From NCBI GenBank assembly GCA_040235415.1, contig JBECKR010000198.1, positions 1-6,474 of the forward strand: a DNA stretch of 6,474 nucleotides, written 5' to 3'. Made by a program: the position numbers and the translations under genes. Shown one piece after another: positions 1-5,851 of the stretch (positions are counted from its first letter, which is position 1; each line of letters starts with the position of its first letter). A model generated the notes under the pieces. The model worked only from the letters and a program-made list of their open reading frames with translations, was not told the DNA's origin and ran no database searches. The DNA is from JBECKR01 sp040235415. GTDB lineage: Bacteria; Acidobacteriota; Polarisedimenticolia; Polarisedimenticolales; Polarisedimenticolaceae.

Positions 1-298
1 GAACGTCCGCGTCCGCCGCGGCCCGGTGCAGTACCTCTACGGGATCTCGACGATCGAGATCGAGACCGCCGGGGCGTCCGAGGGGGAGCACCAGAACCGG
101 TTCGCCGTGGGCAACAAGGCGATCCTGGAGGGAATCGACAATCCCGACGAGATCCGAGACCTGATCCTGGACCGCGTGCGGCGCTCGAAGAGCGCGGGGC
201 TCGGGGACGAGCGCGTCCCCATGCCCGAGCCCGCCGCTGCAGGGCTCGGTCCGGAGCATGTCGCCGTGCTGCGGGAGATTCTCGAGGCGTTGCGCTGA
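1..298 (+). CDS. PH-domain (bPH2/YdbS-like) membrane-associated protein, C-terminal fragment
   Basis: The reading frame is open from base 2 and ends with TGA at 296-298, so the gene enters from the left and its start is outside the window. About 98 codons are visible. The segment reads R-R-G-P-V-Q-Y-L-Y-G-I-S-T-I-E-I-E-T-A-G, then an acidic/polar stretch, then I-D-N-P-D-E-I-R-D-L-I-L-D-R-V. This is the pattern of the last strands and closing helix of bacterial PH-like domains (bPH2, formerly DUF304; YdbS/YdbT type), where a G-P-[LVI] turn and a final D-P-x-E-[IV]-R-D helix are typical. These proteins usually carry two transmembrane helices before the PH domain; those would lie upstream. A GTG at 26 could be read as a start but would cut the domain in half, so I treat it as internal. 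The tail after residue 60 is Pro/Ala/Gly-rich and probably disordered. The gene is convergent with the next one, 21 bp apart, and its role is unknown. Confidence 0.7.
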   Translation, partial: NVRVRRGPVQYLYGISTIEIETAGASEGEHQNRFAVGNKAILEGIDNPDEIRDLILDRVRRSKSAGLGDERVPMPEPAAAGLGPEHVAVLREILEALR

Positions 299-319
299 CG
301 GACGCCGGGGATCTCCCGC

Positions 320-2587
320 TCAGTAGTCCAGCCACTCCATCGGCGCGACGAGCCGCCGGCCGGCGATCCGCTGCAGCGTCTCGGTCAGGACCTCGATGTT
401 GTTGTCGAACGATCCGTGCGTCGCCGGCGCGCGGGTCCCTTCGCGGGTGATCGGGACCGTGGGGTCGGAGACGACGCGGAGCCGATCCGAGGATCCCGGG
501 CTCCTCTCCCAGGAACGCTGCCATTCAGCCACGTTTTCGATCTCGTCGTCGTCGCTCCACTGGGCCGTCGCGGCACGGCTCTTCTTGACTTCATAGCCGG
601 GCACGAGAGCCCGCTCCATCCCGAGGATCGGCATCTTGCGCTTGTCGTCCAACGCGCGGGAAACGAGGTAGAGCAGCGACTTGCCATAGAGCCCGAGCTC
701 GGGCGTCGGAAGCCCATCCCGCTTCTCGTTCGCATCGGACAAAACGTACAGCCACAGCCGATCGAGCGGCAGCAGCCTGCGCCTCGGCGGAGGTAGATAC
801 CGTTCGAGCGCGAAACCAACGGAGCACGCCGCGGCGAAGAGCGTACAGGTCGCGATCGTCGGTGCCTCGGCTTTGAGGCCAAGCCTCCCGATACGCTCTA
901 GCAGATGACCTAACAGGATCGATCCGGCGGAGTGACCGATGAGGTGGACCTCCAACTCGTAGCCTTTCTTCCCGAGCGCCGTCGAGAGCTTCCGTAGCAA
1001 AATGGCGGTGCGGTCTAGCCCGTGGCCGTCCGCCGTGCTCCGCGCGGCGTTCTCGCGCATCTCGCTCCAAACGCCGCGCCCGAACAATCGCGCCGCCACC
1101 TCGACCGCACGGTCCCTCTGCTCGTCGAGCCAGTCGCGGAGCCCTCCGACCCGCTCCTCCTTCGCCCCCGGGATTTTCGCGGTCCAGTCCTGGATCGCGG
1201 ATAGTAGCGTCTCGCCCAGCCCGGTACGCCAAGTGAGAAACAAGGGGTAGACGCCGTTCGCCGCGAAGTAGGGCGCGAGGGCTCGTACTCTGCGAATCGA
1301 CTCGGACTCGGCGTTGAGGCCGCCGTGGGCGTAGATCGCTAGTTTGACGACGCCTTTCTTCCTCTCGGTGAACCAGCGAAGCGGATTCTCGACGACGATC
1401 TCCTCGACGTACCGCGCCGTACCGCTTGGGCCTCCGTACGTCAAGTCGCGGACGTCGATCAGTCCGTCGTTTCCGGTCACGAGCGTGTGGCCGTACGCCT
1501 TTGCCGTGGACCACGGCTGGTAGTCCTCGTGCTCGAACTTGTGGTCGATCGGCCAGGGATCGTCCGCGGGGTTGTTCTCAGCTCTCGCCCCCCGTGAGCG
1601 GAATGACAACGATTGGCCGGACGGGACCGGCCAGCGTGCAGCGCCGACCCGGTGAGGAATTCCCGTGGCAGGGACGCCGAGGGCGCAAGCCCATGCGTCG
1701 GTCCCGTGCTTCACCCAGTCGTCGTACGGGAGGCGACCGAATCCGCCCGCCCCCCAGGATTCTCCCCAGGAGTTCTGAACGATGAAACCGTTGCGGTCGA
1801 AGCCGACCAGTGCGAAGGCGTGTCCTCCGAGTCGCCCGGGAGTCGGCGGCTTTTCGATGAGAGGAAGGTCCGCGTGGCATCTCGGCGGACGCTTCTTGGA
1901 GAGGTCACCCCATCCGTCGTGTACTCGTCCGGAGACGTAGACCGCGCCGATTTCGGCGATCGCCGCCTGGATGTCGACTACGGACTGCCGATCGATTCGG
2001 TAGTACACGCCGAGGGTGCGTGACGCCGCGTCCTCCTCCCAGCCTTTCTCGGGAGGAACGAATCTTGGTGTCCCTTTCGACGTGAACGCGTACGGCCACA
2101 GCCGCGCGCTACACACACCGTGCTTGTGCCATCCCTTGAGTGCCCCACGGCAACTCGAGCCCTCGTAGCGTTCGCCTGGCCACTCGTCGTAACGTTTCGC
2201 GAGCTCGTACAGCATCCGCGGGCTGACTGGCTCGAACTTCAAGGGTTTCCCGCCGTTCTCACGATTCCTTTGATGCCGGACGAAAAGAAGGTAGTTCACG
2301 ACGCACGCGAGCCCGAAGCCGGTGCACGCCCCTTCCGTGCCTTGATCCAGAATCAGGCCGGCTTTGACGTACGCAGGCAGCCATTCGTTAATCTCGTCGT
2401 CCGATGGGTACTCGGTCGGGAGCGAGCGGAGCGGCGGGCGGTAGGGCAGGTCGCGAAAGTCGAGTCGATCGGGACGGGCGTCGAACAGGCCGTCCGCGAA
2501 GTGCCTGGTACTCGTCGCGCTCCTGTTGACGTTGCGACGGGTTGCGGCGGTTCGTCGGGCGGCGGAGGAAGACGCGCCTTTCACCAT
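320..2587 (-). CDS. Papain-like (C1A) cysteine protease fused to an alpha/beta-hydrolase
   Basis: The product is 755 aa from the ATG at 2587, which has GGAGG 7 nt upstream; an in-frame TTG 72 nt further upstream has no comparable site. Residues about 40-310 form a papain-family peptidase. Gln82 (D-Q-G) and Cys88 in G-A-C-T-G-F are six residues apart, as in papain Gln19/Cys25; His256 lies in G-G-H-A-F-A-L-V-G-F and Asn272 in Q-N-S-W-G, giving the complete set. Residues about 385-755 form an alpha/beta hydrolase: an A-H-G-G turn at 420-423 (likely oxyanion hole), nucleophile Ser553 in G-H-S-A-G, probable acid Asp618, and probable His724 in T-H-G-S-F-D-N. I see no signal peptide or membrane helix, so a cytoplasmic or non-classically exported protein is likely. 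The N-terminus (residues 8-28) is Ser/Ala/Arg-rich and probably disordered. Expected activities are peptide-bond and ester (lipid?) hydrolysis; substrates are unknown. It is divergent from the barrel gene. A weak TTGACC-17-CAATCT promoter-like pair lies at 2659-2631 on this strand. The domain calls are firm; the joint function is not. Confidence 0.93.
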   Translation of the reverse strand: MVKGASSSAARRTAATRRNVNRSATSTRHFADGLFDARPDRLDFRDLPYRPPLRSLPTEYPSDDEINEWLPAYVKAGLILDQGTEGACTGFGLACVVNYLLFVRHQRNRENGGKPLKFEPVSPRMLYELAKRYDEWPGERYEGSSCRGALKGWHKHGVCSARLWPYAFTSKGTPRFVPPEKGWEEDAASRTLGVYYRIDRQSVVDIQAAIAEIGAVYVSGRVHDGWGDLSKKRPPRCHADLPLIEKPPTPGRLGGHAFALVGFDRNGFIVQNSWGESWGAGGFGRLPYDDWVKHGTDAWACALGVPATGIPHRVGAARWPVPSGQSLSFRSRGARAENNPADDPWPIDHKFEHEDYQPWSTAKAYGHTLVTGNDGLIDVRDLTYGGPSGTARYVEEIVVENPLRWFTERKKGVVKLAIYAHGGLNAESESIRRVRALAPYFAANGVYPLFLTWRTGLGETLLSAIQDWTAKIPGAKEERVGGLRDWLDEQRDRAVEVAARLFGRGVWSEMRENAARSTADGHGLDRTAILLRKLSTALGKKGYELEVHLIGHSAGSILLGHLLERIGRLGLKAEAPTIATCTLFAAACSVGFALERYLPPPRRRLLPLDRLWLYVLSDANEKRDGLPTPELGLYGKSLLYLVSRALDDKRKMPILGMERALVPGYEVKKSRAATAQWSDDDEIENVAEWQRSWERSPGSSDRLRVVSDPTVPITREGTRAPATHGSFDNNIEVLTETLQRIAGRRLVAPMEWLDY

Positions 2588-2762
2588 GGCGAAACCTCCA
2601 AATCTGGATCCGGTGGGGACGTTGTCGCGAAGATTGCCACTGGGAGACGGCGAGGTCAAGCAAAGGAAATCGAGCGGCCTGGCGCGGCGAGTCCTTGCTG
2701 AGACAAGTGAGTGGTAGACTTAGCGGCAACACGGCATTCCTGGTCGCCGTCCGGGGGAAATC
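2588..2762. promoter_or_regulatory. Divergent intergenic region between the protease-hydrolase fusion and barrel genes
   Basis: These 175 bp separate two divergently transcribed genes and must hold both start signals. Toward the plus strand, TGGTAGACT at 2712-2720 is an extended -10-like sequence (TG-n-TAGACT), about 42 nt before the ATG at 2763. TTGCTG at 2695-2700 is only 14 nt away, too close to be a good -35. Toward the minus strand, the best pair is TTGACC (2659-2654) with a poor -10 CAATCT (2636-2631) at 17-nt spacing. The ribosome-binding site of the minus gene, GGAGG, lies 7 nt from its ATG. The plus gene has a G-run (GGGGGA) about 5 nt before its ATG. The promoter calls are guesses; the divergent arrangement is certain. 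Confidence 0.35.
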
Positions 2763-3479
2763 ATGACCAACCGCAAGAGTGAAAGTGTCGCCGCTCGTCG
2801 AGCCCTAGTCCCTCTGTTTCTGATCTTGTGTGTCCTCGCCGCCATTCCATGCCTCGCTGCGGACACGGGAAACGACGACACCGAGTTCGGCGGAATTCGC
2901 TTCGGCGTGGGACTTTCCATAACGATCGACTTTGGAAGCGATTCCCGGGTCGAATCCGCGGAGATCATCGACGGGCGCGTGCGAGTCACCGAAGACCGGA
3001 ATGTCATCCCTCGGGTGCTGCTTGAGACACACTACTTCTTCCCGGCGACCACGAAGCGGTTTCTCTGGATCAAAGAGCCGGGTACTTGGGCCTGGGGACC
3101 GTTCGTTGGCCTTCAGAGCAGCGATTCGGAGGTCATCGACGCTTTCGCGGTCGGATTGATGGTCGGCTTCCGACGGACGGCGGAGGGGGTCTCGGAGCAA
3201 GCAGACAAGGTCCGGGGTGCCAAGAGCGCACTCAGGTCGGACGATTCAAGGAAAACTCGATCGACGCTCACGTCTGAACGAGAGACGCTGAAATCGATGG
3301 CCGACGCGGCTGGCAAGTCGAGTTTTAACATCGGGATCGGACTCATCGTCGATCCTCGTTCGAAAGTGCTGGGCGACGGCTTCGTGGAAAACGAGGCGCC
3401 ACCGGGTTCCGAAACCACGGTTCGCTTCCGAACCACGGACCAGTGGGGCGCGGTCCTGATGTTTTCGTTCAGCTTCTGA
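2763..3479 (+). CDS. Secreted beta-rich protein, probable outer-membrane beta-barrel
   Basis: The product is 238 aa. The N-terminus has basic residues (R-K, R-R), a hydrophobic core at about 14-29 (V-P-L-F-L-I-L-C-V-L-A-A) and a likely signal peptidase I site near C-L-A/A-D (residues 30-34). Cys30 follows Pro, which does not fit a lipobox. The mature part has alternating polar/apolar stretches ending in aromatic residues, such as G-I-R-F-G-V-G-L-S-I-T-I-D-F (44-57), W-G-P-F-V-G-L (111-117), F-A-V-G-L-M-V-G-F (128-136) and F-N-I-G-I-G-L-I-V-D (188-197). It ends W-G-A-V-L-M-F-S-F-S-F; a C-terminal Phe after alternating residues is the typical BAM recognition strand. Residues about 139-185 are highly charged, probably helical or disordered, and break the barrel pattern, so they may be a plug, loop or periplasmic insert. 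No enzymatic motif is visible. It sits between the two protease/lipase pairs on the metacaspase strand but 307 bp upstream of that gene, so co-transcription is uncertain. The localisation is well supported; the function is unknown. Confidence 0.72.
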   Translation: MTNRKSESVAARRALVPLFLILCVLAAIPCLAADTGNDDTEFGGIRFGVGLSITIDFGSDSRVESAEIIDGRVRVTEDRNVIPRVLLETHYFFPATTKRFLWIKEPGTWAWGPFVGLQSSDSEVIDAFAVGLMVGFRRTAEGVSEQADKVRGAKSALRSDDSRKTRSTLTSERETLKSMADAAGKSSFNIGIGLIVDPRSKVLGDGFVENEAPPGSETTVRFRTTDQWGAVLMFSFSF

Positions 3480-3523
3480 TCGGGACGCTCTGCGATAGCC
3501 ACTTCGCGACGAAACGTCTCTGT

Positions 3524-3538
3524 CCGGGTTCGTCCCGG
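3524..3538 (+). terminator. Possible GC hairpin after the barrel gene
   Basis: CCGGG, a five-base loop TTCGT, then CCCGG forms a perfect 5-bp stem 44 nt after the stop codon. No T-run follows, so it is not a canonical intrinsic terminator. It may slow polymerase or protect the mRNA end. A stem with the same arms follows the SGNH hydrolase gene. Confidence 0.22.
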
Positions 3539-3689
3539 CGATCGACACTGATCCGCGTGAGCGGAAGAACCGGCGATCCCCGCCGCAACCAGTGGCCAAA
3601 TGCGGCGGCGCCGCGAACCGAAGTGTGGGCCCAAGTTAAATGACCGGAATCGGCGAATTTCGGGACGTCGACTTCTGTTGTGTTTTGTC

Positions 3690-3719
3690 TTGACGTGCGC
3701 TCGCCCGCGGGTTTATACG
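3690..3719 (+). promoter_or_regulatory. Sigma-70-like promoter for the metacaspase-SGNH operon
   Basis: TTGACG (3690-3695, 5 of 6 to the -35 consensus) is followed after 18 nt by TATACG (3714-3719, 4 of 6 to the -10). It lies in a locally AT-richer patch of otherwise GC-rich DNA. Transcription would begin near 3726, leaving a leader of about 60 nt that contains the inverted repeat at 3739-3754. Assignment is from consensus matching and position only. Confidence 0.45.
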
Positions 3720-3738
3720 ATCGTCAAACCCGAACTCG

Positions 3739-3754
3739 GAGATCGCCCGATCTC
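3739..3754 (+). promoter_or_regulatory. Perfect inverted repeat in the metacaspase leader (operator or RNA hairpin)
   Basis: GAGATCG-CC-CGATCTC is a perfect 7-bp inverted repeat with a 2-nt centre. It lies just downstream of the predicted transcription start and 20 nt upstream of the ribosome-binding site. As DNA it fits a dimeric repressor site blocking elongation; as RNA it gives a 6-bp stem with a 4-nt loop. No regulator gene is visible in the window. Confidence 0.4.
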
Positions 3755-3774
3755 GGTCGCGGCCCCGCGACGCC

Positions 3775-3781
3775 AAGGAGG
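3775..3781 (+). promoter_or_regulatory. Strong ribosome-binding site of the metacaspase gene
   Basis: AAGGAGG is a full anti-Shine-Dalgarno match ending 5 nt before the ATG at 3787. It fixes this start and is the strongest such site in the window, suggesting efficient translation once the message is made. Confidence 0.85.
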
Positions 3782-3786
3782 AGTTC

Positions 3787-4656
3787 ATGGCCAAAGTTGC
3801 GCTCTGCATCGGGATCAACGACTACCCCGGCACTGGCAACGACCTTTCCGGCTGTGTAAACGATGCCCGGGACTGGTCCTCCGCCCTGAAGGCGCGGGAA
3901 TTCACCGTCACTCTCCTCTTGAACCGCGATGCGACCGGCGCCGCGATTCGGAGCGCGTTGAGGCAGCATGTCGCGAACGCAAAGTCCGGCGATGTCGTCG
4001 TGGTGACCTACTCGGGGCACGGCTCGTTCGTACCCGACGAAGACGGCGATGAACCGGACGGCACCGACGAGTGTCTTTGCCCCTACGACATCTTCAGCAA
4101 GGGACCGATCACGGATGACGAGTTGTACGAGATTTACGCCGACAAGGAGCGCAGCGTTCGCGTCGTCATGATCTCGGATTCCTGTCACTCGGGAACCGTC
4201 TCGAGATTCGCTCCGCTCACGACGCCACCGACCGCCGCGGGCCGGAAGCCTCCGCAGCGGCTCGTGCGGTTCCTTCCGCCGGAGACGTTCCTGCCGAGAG
4301 CGACGAGGGCGGCGTTCGGGTCGCGCCGCGCCATCCGCCGTTCGAGCCCGCCCGGCCGCTACGGAGCACTGCTGCTGTCCGGGTGTCAGGATACGGAGTT
4401 CAGCTTCGACGCCTGGTTCCGCAACCGACCCAACGGCGCATTCACGTTCGTCGCGCTCCGCGAACTCGCCGCATTGTCTCCCCGCGCCACCTACGCGAAT
4501 TGGTATCGTCGGATTCGTGCGGCTCTGCCGTCCCAGCAGTACCCCCAGACGCCGAACCTGTACGGGTCGTCTTCGATGAGGTCGTGGCGCGTCTTTGCGC
4601 CTCCGTCATCCCCGGCGGGTAAAAAGAGAGCCAAGAAGGCGAGGTATCGGAAATGA
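3787..4656 (+). CDS. Metacaspase-like caspase-fold protease (peptidase C14)
   Basis: The product is 289 aa. It opens with the caspase p20-type strand M-A-K-V-A-L-C-I-G-I-N-D-Y and L-S-G-C-V-N-D-A (20-27), as in metacaspases. Catalytic His78 lies in Y-S-G-H-G-S, an acidic stretch follows (E-D-G-D-E-P-D-G-T-D-E, 85-95), and nucleophile Cys133 lies in D-S-C-H-S-G. Asp131 before the Cys is the residue that gives metacaspases Arg/Lys P1 specificity, unlike Asp-specific animal caspases. Residues about 139-191 are a Pro/Arg-rich probable loop, followed by a p10-like part with L-L-S-G-C-Q-D-T-E (196-204) and N-G-A-F-T-F-V-A-L (216-224). The C-terminus is very basic (G-K-K-R-A-K-K-A-R-Y-R-K). There is no prodomain, signal peptide or membrane helix, so a cytoplasmic protease controlled by a ligand, oligomerisation or autoprocessing is plausible. 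The stop overlaps the SGNH start, so the two proteins are probably made together. Many bacterial homologues act in stress, conflict or cell-death settings; its role here is inferred. Confidence 0.95.
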   Translation: MAKVALCIGINDYPGTGNDLSGCVNDARDWSSALKAREFTVTLLLNRDATGAAIRSALRQHVANAKSGDVVVVTYSGHGSFVPDEDGDEPDGTDECLCPYDIFSKGPITDDELYEIYADKERSVRVVMISDSCHSGTVSRFAPLTTPPTAAGRKPPQRLVRFLPPETFLPRATRAAFGSRRAIRRSSPPGRYGALLLSGCQDTEFSFDAWFRNRPNGAFTFVALRELAALSPRATYANWYRRIRAALPSQQYPQTPNLYGSSSMRSWRVFAPPSSPAGKKRAKKARYRK

Positions 4657-5615
4657 AAAAGAAACGTCGAGCAACCGACCCCTCGGACCGGCGAGCTCAG
4701 GCGGCCGGATCAAGCCTCGCCAAGTCGCTCCTGGCTCGAAGGCGAGCCGCGCTCGCGCGCCGGAGAAAGGTGACGCGTTCCGTGAGAGTGGCCGCGCGTG
4801 CGCCCGTCACGGTGCCTCGTGCCGATCTGCTCCGGGCGGCCGGAGGAGCCGCGTCCCGCGGTACGCTGGTCGCGGAGGGAGATTCGTGGTTCGACTACCC
4901 ATGGACGGACATCCTCGGCTGCCTCGAGGACGACCACGGCTTTGACGTCGATTCGGTCGCCCATCGCGGGGACCGCGTGGAAGACATGGCGTACTCGGGC
5001 GGACAACTGGAGGATCTGGTCCGGACGATCGAGCGGCTTCTCCGCCGGAACGTTCCGCCCAAAGCGATCCTACTCTCGGGCGGAGGGAACGACGTCGCGG
5101 GCGACGAGTTCGCGATTCTCCTGAATCACAGCGACTCTCCGAACCGAGGATTCAACGCGTCGATCGTGAGCGGAATCGTCGACGAGCGGATTCGCGCCTG
5201 CTACGTCGCGATCCTGAGCGCCGTGACGGATGTCTGCAAAGCCCGGCTCGGGAGCACGATTCCGATCCTGGTTCACGGTTACGACTACGCCGTTCCGGAC
5301 GGCAGGGGCTTCTTGGGTGGTTGGTGGCTCCTTCCAGGACCATGGCTCGAGCCCGGATTCCGCCTCAAAGGGTATGGCGATCTCCCCGAGCGCTTGGAGC
5401 TCGTAACGCAGCTCATCGACCGATTCAACGGCATGTTGAAGGACGCGACCTCGCTGCCCGCCTTCTCGCACGTACACCACGTCGACCTCCGAGGGACTCT
5501 TCCGAACGGGCGGGATTACAAGAAGTGGTGGGACAACGAGCTGCATCCTACGAAGCGCGGCTTCCGGAAGGTCACGGAGCGATTCGTCCGCGTCCTTGAC
5601 ACGGTTGCGCCGTAG
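4653..5615 (+). CDS. SGNH/GDSL-type serine hydrolase with Arg/Lys-rich N-terminal extension
   Basis: The product is 320 aa. Its ATG overlaps the metacaspase stop (ATGA at 4653-4656), and GAGG lies 8 nt upstream, so translation is probably coupled. The SGNH blocks appear in order: block I E-G-D-S-W with nucleophile Ser78; block II region around H-R-G-D-R-V-E-D-M and S-G-G-Q-L (104-119), with an oxyanion Gly; block III G-G-G-N-D-V with Asn146; block V D-N-E-L-H-P-T with Asp294 and His298. All catalytic positions are present. The family includes lipases, esterases, lysophospholipases and acyl-transferases on glycans; the substrate cannot be told from sequence. Residues 1-50 are strongly basic (K-K-K-R-R at the start, A-R-R-R and A-R-R-R-K at 28-39) with no hydrophobic core, so this is not a signal peptide. 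It could be a membrane- or nucleic-acid-binding arm, or a pro-segment cut by the upstream Arg/Lys-specific protease. A Trp/Pro/Gly-rich insert at 221-236 (G-G-W-W-L-L-P-G-P-W-L) could contact lipid. Confidence 0.93.
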   Translation: MKKKRRATDPSDRRAQAAGSSLAKSLLARRRAALARRRKVTRSVRVAARAPVTVPRADLLRAAGGAASRGTLVAEGDSWFDYPWTDILGCLEDDHGFDVDSVAHRGDRVEDMAYSGGQLEDLVRTIERLLRRNVPPKAILLSGGGNDVAGDEFAILLNHSDSPNRGFNASIVSGIVDERIRACYVAILSAVTDVCKARLGSTIPILVHGYDYAVPDGRGFLGGWWLLPGPWLEPGFRLKGYGDLPERLELVTQLIDRFNGMLKDATSLPAFSHVHHVDLRGTLPNGRDYKKWWDNELHPTKRGFRKVTERFVRVLDTVAP

Positions 5616-5641
5616 CGAAAGGAGCAGGAATCAAGCGCCGC

Positions 5642-5656
5642 CCGGGCACGCCCCGG
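5642..5656 (+). terminator. Possible GC hairpin after the SGNH hydrolase gene
   Basis: CCGGG, a five-base loop CACGC, then CCCGG forms a 5-bp stem 26 nt after the stop codon. There is no T-run. Arms and loop length match the hairpin after the barrel gene, but such stems are common by chance in GC-rich DNA. Confidence 0.2.
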
Positions 5657-5766
5657 TCGACGATCCGTGGGTCAGGAAGCCGTGGTTTTTCGGATGCAGA
5701 TCAGCGATTCCTCGGAGTCGAGACGTTGACGGTACTTCGTTCTACCCGTGAGGCAACCGGCGCCAA

Positions 5767-5795
5767 GAGACCTCAAGTCTGCGCAGCACGATAAT
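5767..5795 (+). promoter_or_regulatory. Weak sigma-70-like promoter for the DUF6338-like gene
   Basis: GATAAT (5790-5795) matches the -10 consensus at 5 of 6 positions. GAGACC, 17 nt upstream, matches the -35 at only 3 of 6. A start near 5802 would leave a leader of about 50 nt before the ATG at 5852. If real, the membrane-protein gene is transcribed separately from the metacaspase-SGNH pair. Confidence 0.3.
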
Positions 5796-5851
5796 CGAGA
5801 CGCGCACCGCCAATCGGTTGACGACTGAGCCGGTACGGAGGGCTTTCGGAA

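Larger units (their letters stand above)
3480..3786 (+). other. 307-bp non-coding leader upstream of the metacaspase gene
   Basis: No credible gene lies in this gap; the open frames crossing it are Arg-rich and lack plausible start sites. Its left half holds a short GC hairpin downstream of the barrel gene (3524-3538) and a 10-bp palindrome GCGGCGCCGC (3605-3614) that may be chance in such GC-rich DNA. The stretch at about 3640-3720 is locally more AT-rich (runs such as TGTTGTGTTTTGTCTTGACG), which fits a promoter. The right half contains the promoter-like pair, inverted repeat and ribosome-binding site listed separately. Confidence 0.6.
5616..5851 (+). other. Intergenic region between the SGNH gene and the membrane-protein gene
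   Basis: These 235 bp hold no gene I can support. Near the left end is a short hairpin (5642-5656). The best promoter-like pair for the downstream gene is GAGACC (5767-5772) and GATAAT (5790-5795), 17 nt apart. TTGACG at 5726-5731 lacks a partner -10. I found no tRNA-like cloverleaf or tandem repeat by eye. Confidence 0.5.

Noticed and set aside
591..1514. 307-codon minus-strand frame inside the fusion gene
   Set aside because: It lies in another frame of the long gene, is extremely Arg-rich without recognisable motifs, and is the kind of shadow produced by GC-biased third positions.
2588..2659. In-frame TTG start at 2659 adding 24 residues to the papain-hydrolase fusion
   Set aside because: The ATG at 2587 has GGAGG at 7-nt spacing. 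The extension codes a Ser/Pro/Gly-rich stretch unlike the family and overlaps the probable promoter and ribosome-binding region.
2120..2701. 193-codon plus-strand frame opposite the start of the fusion gene
   Set aside because: It is antisense to the papain domain whose catalytic residues are clear. It has no domain pattern and would block the divergent promoter region.
2763..2865. Lipoprotein signal around Cys30 of the barrel-like protein
   Set aside because: The residue before the Cys is Pro, and the -3 to -1 positions (A-I-P) do not fit a lipobox; a signal peptidase I site just after fits better.
3605..3614. GCGGCGCCGC palindrome as an operator
   Set aside because: A 10-bp all-GC palindrome is expected often by chance at this composition, and it is far from the predicted promoter.
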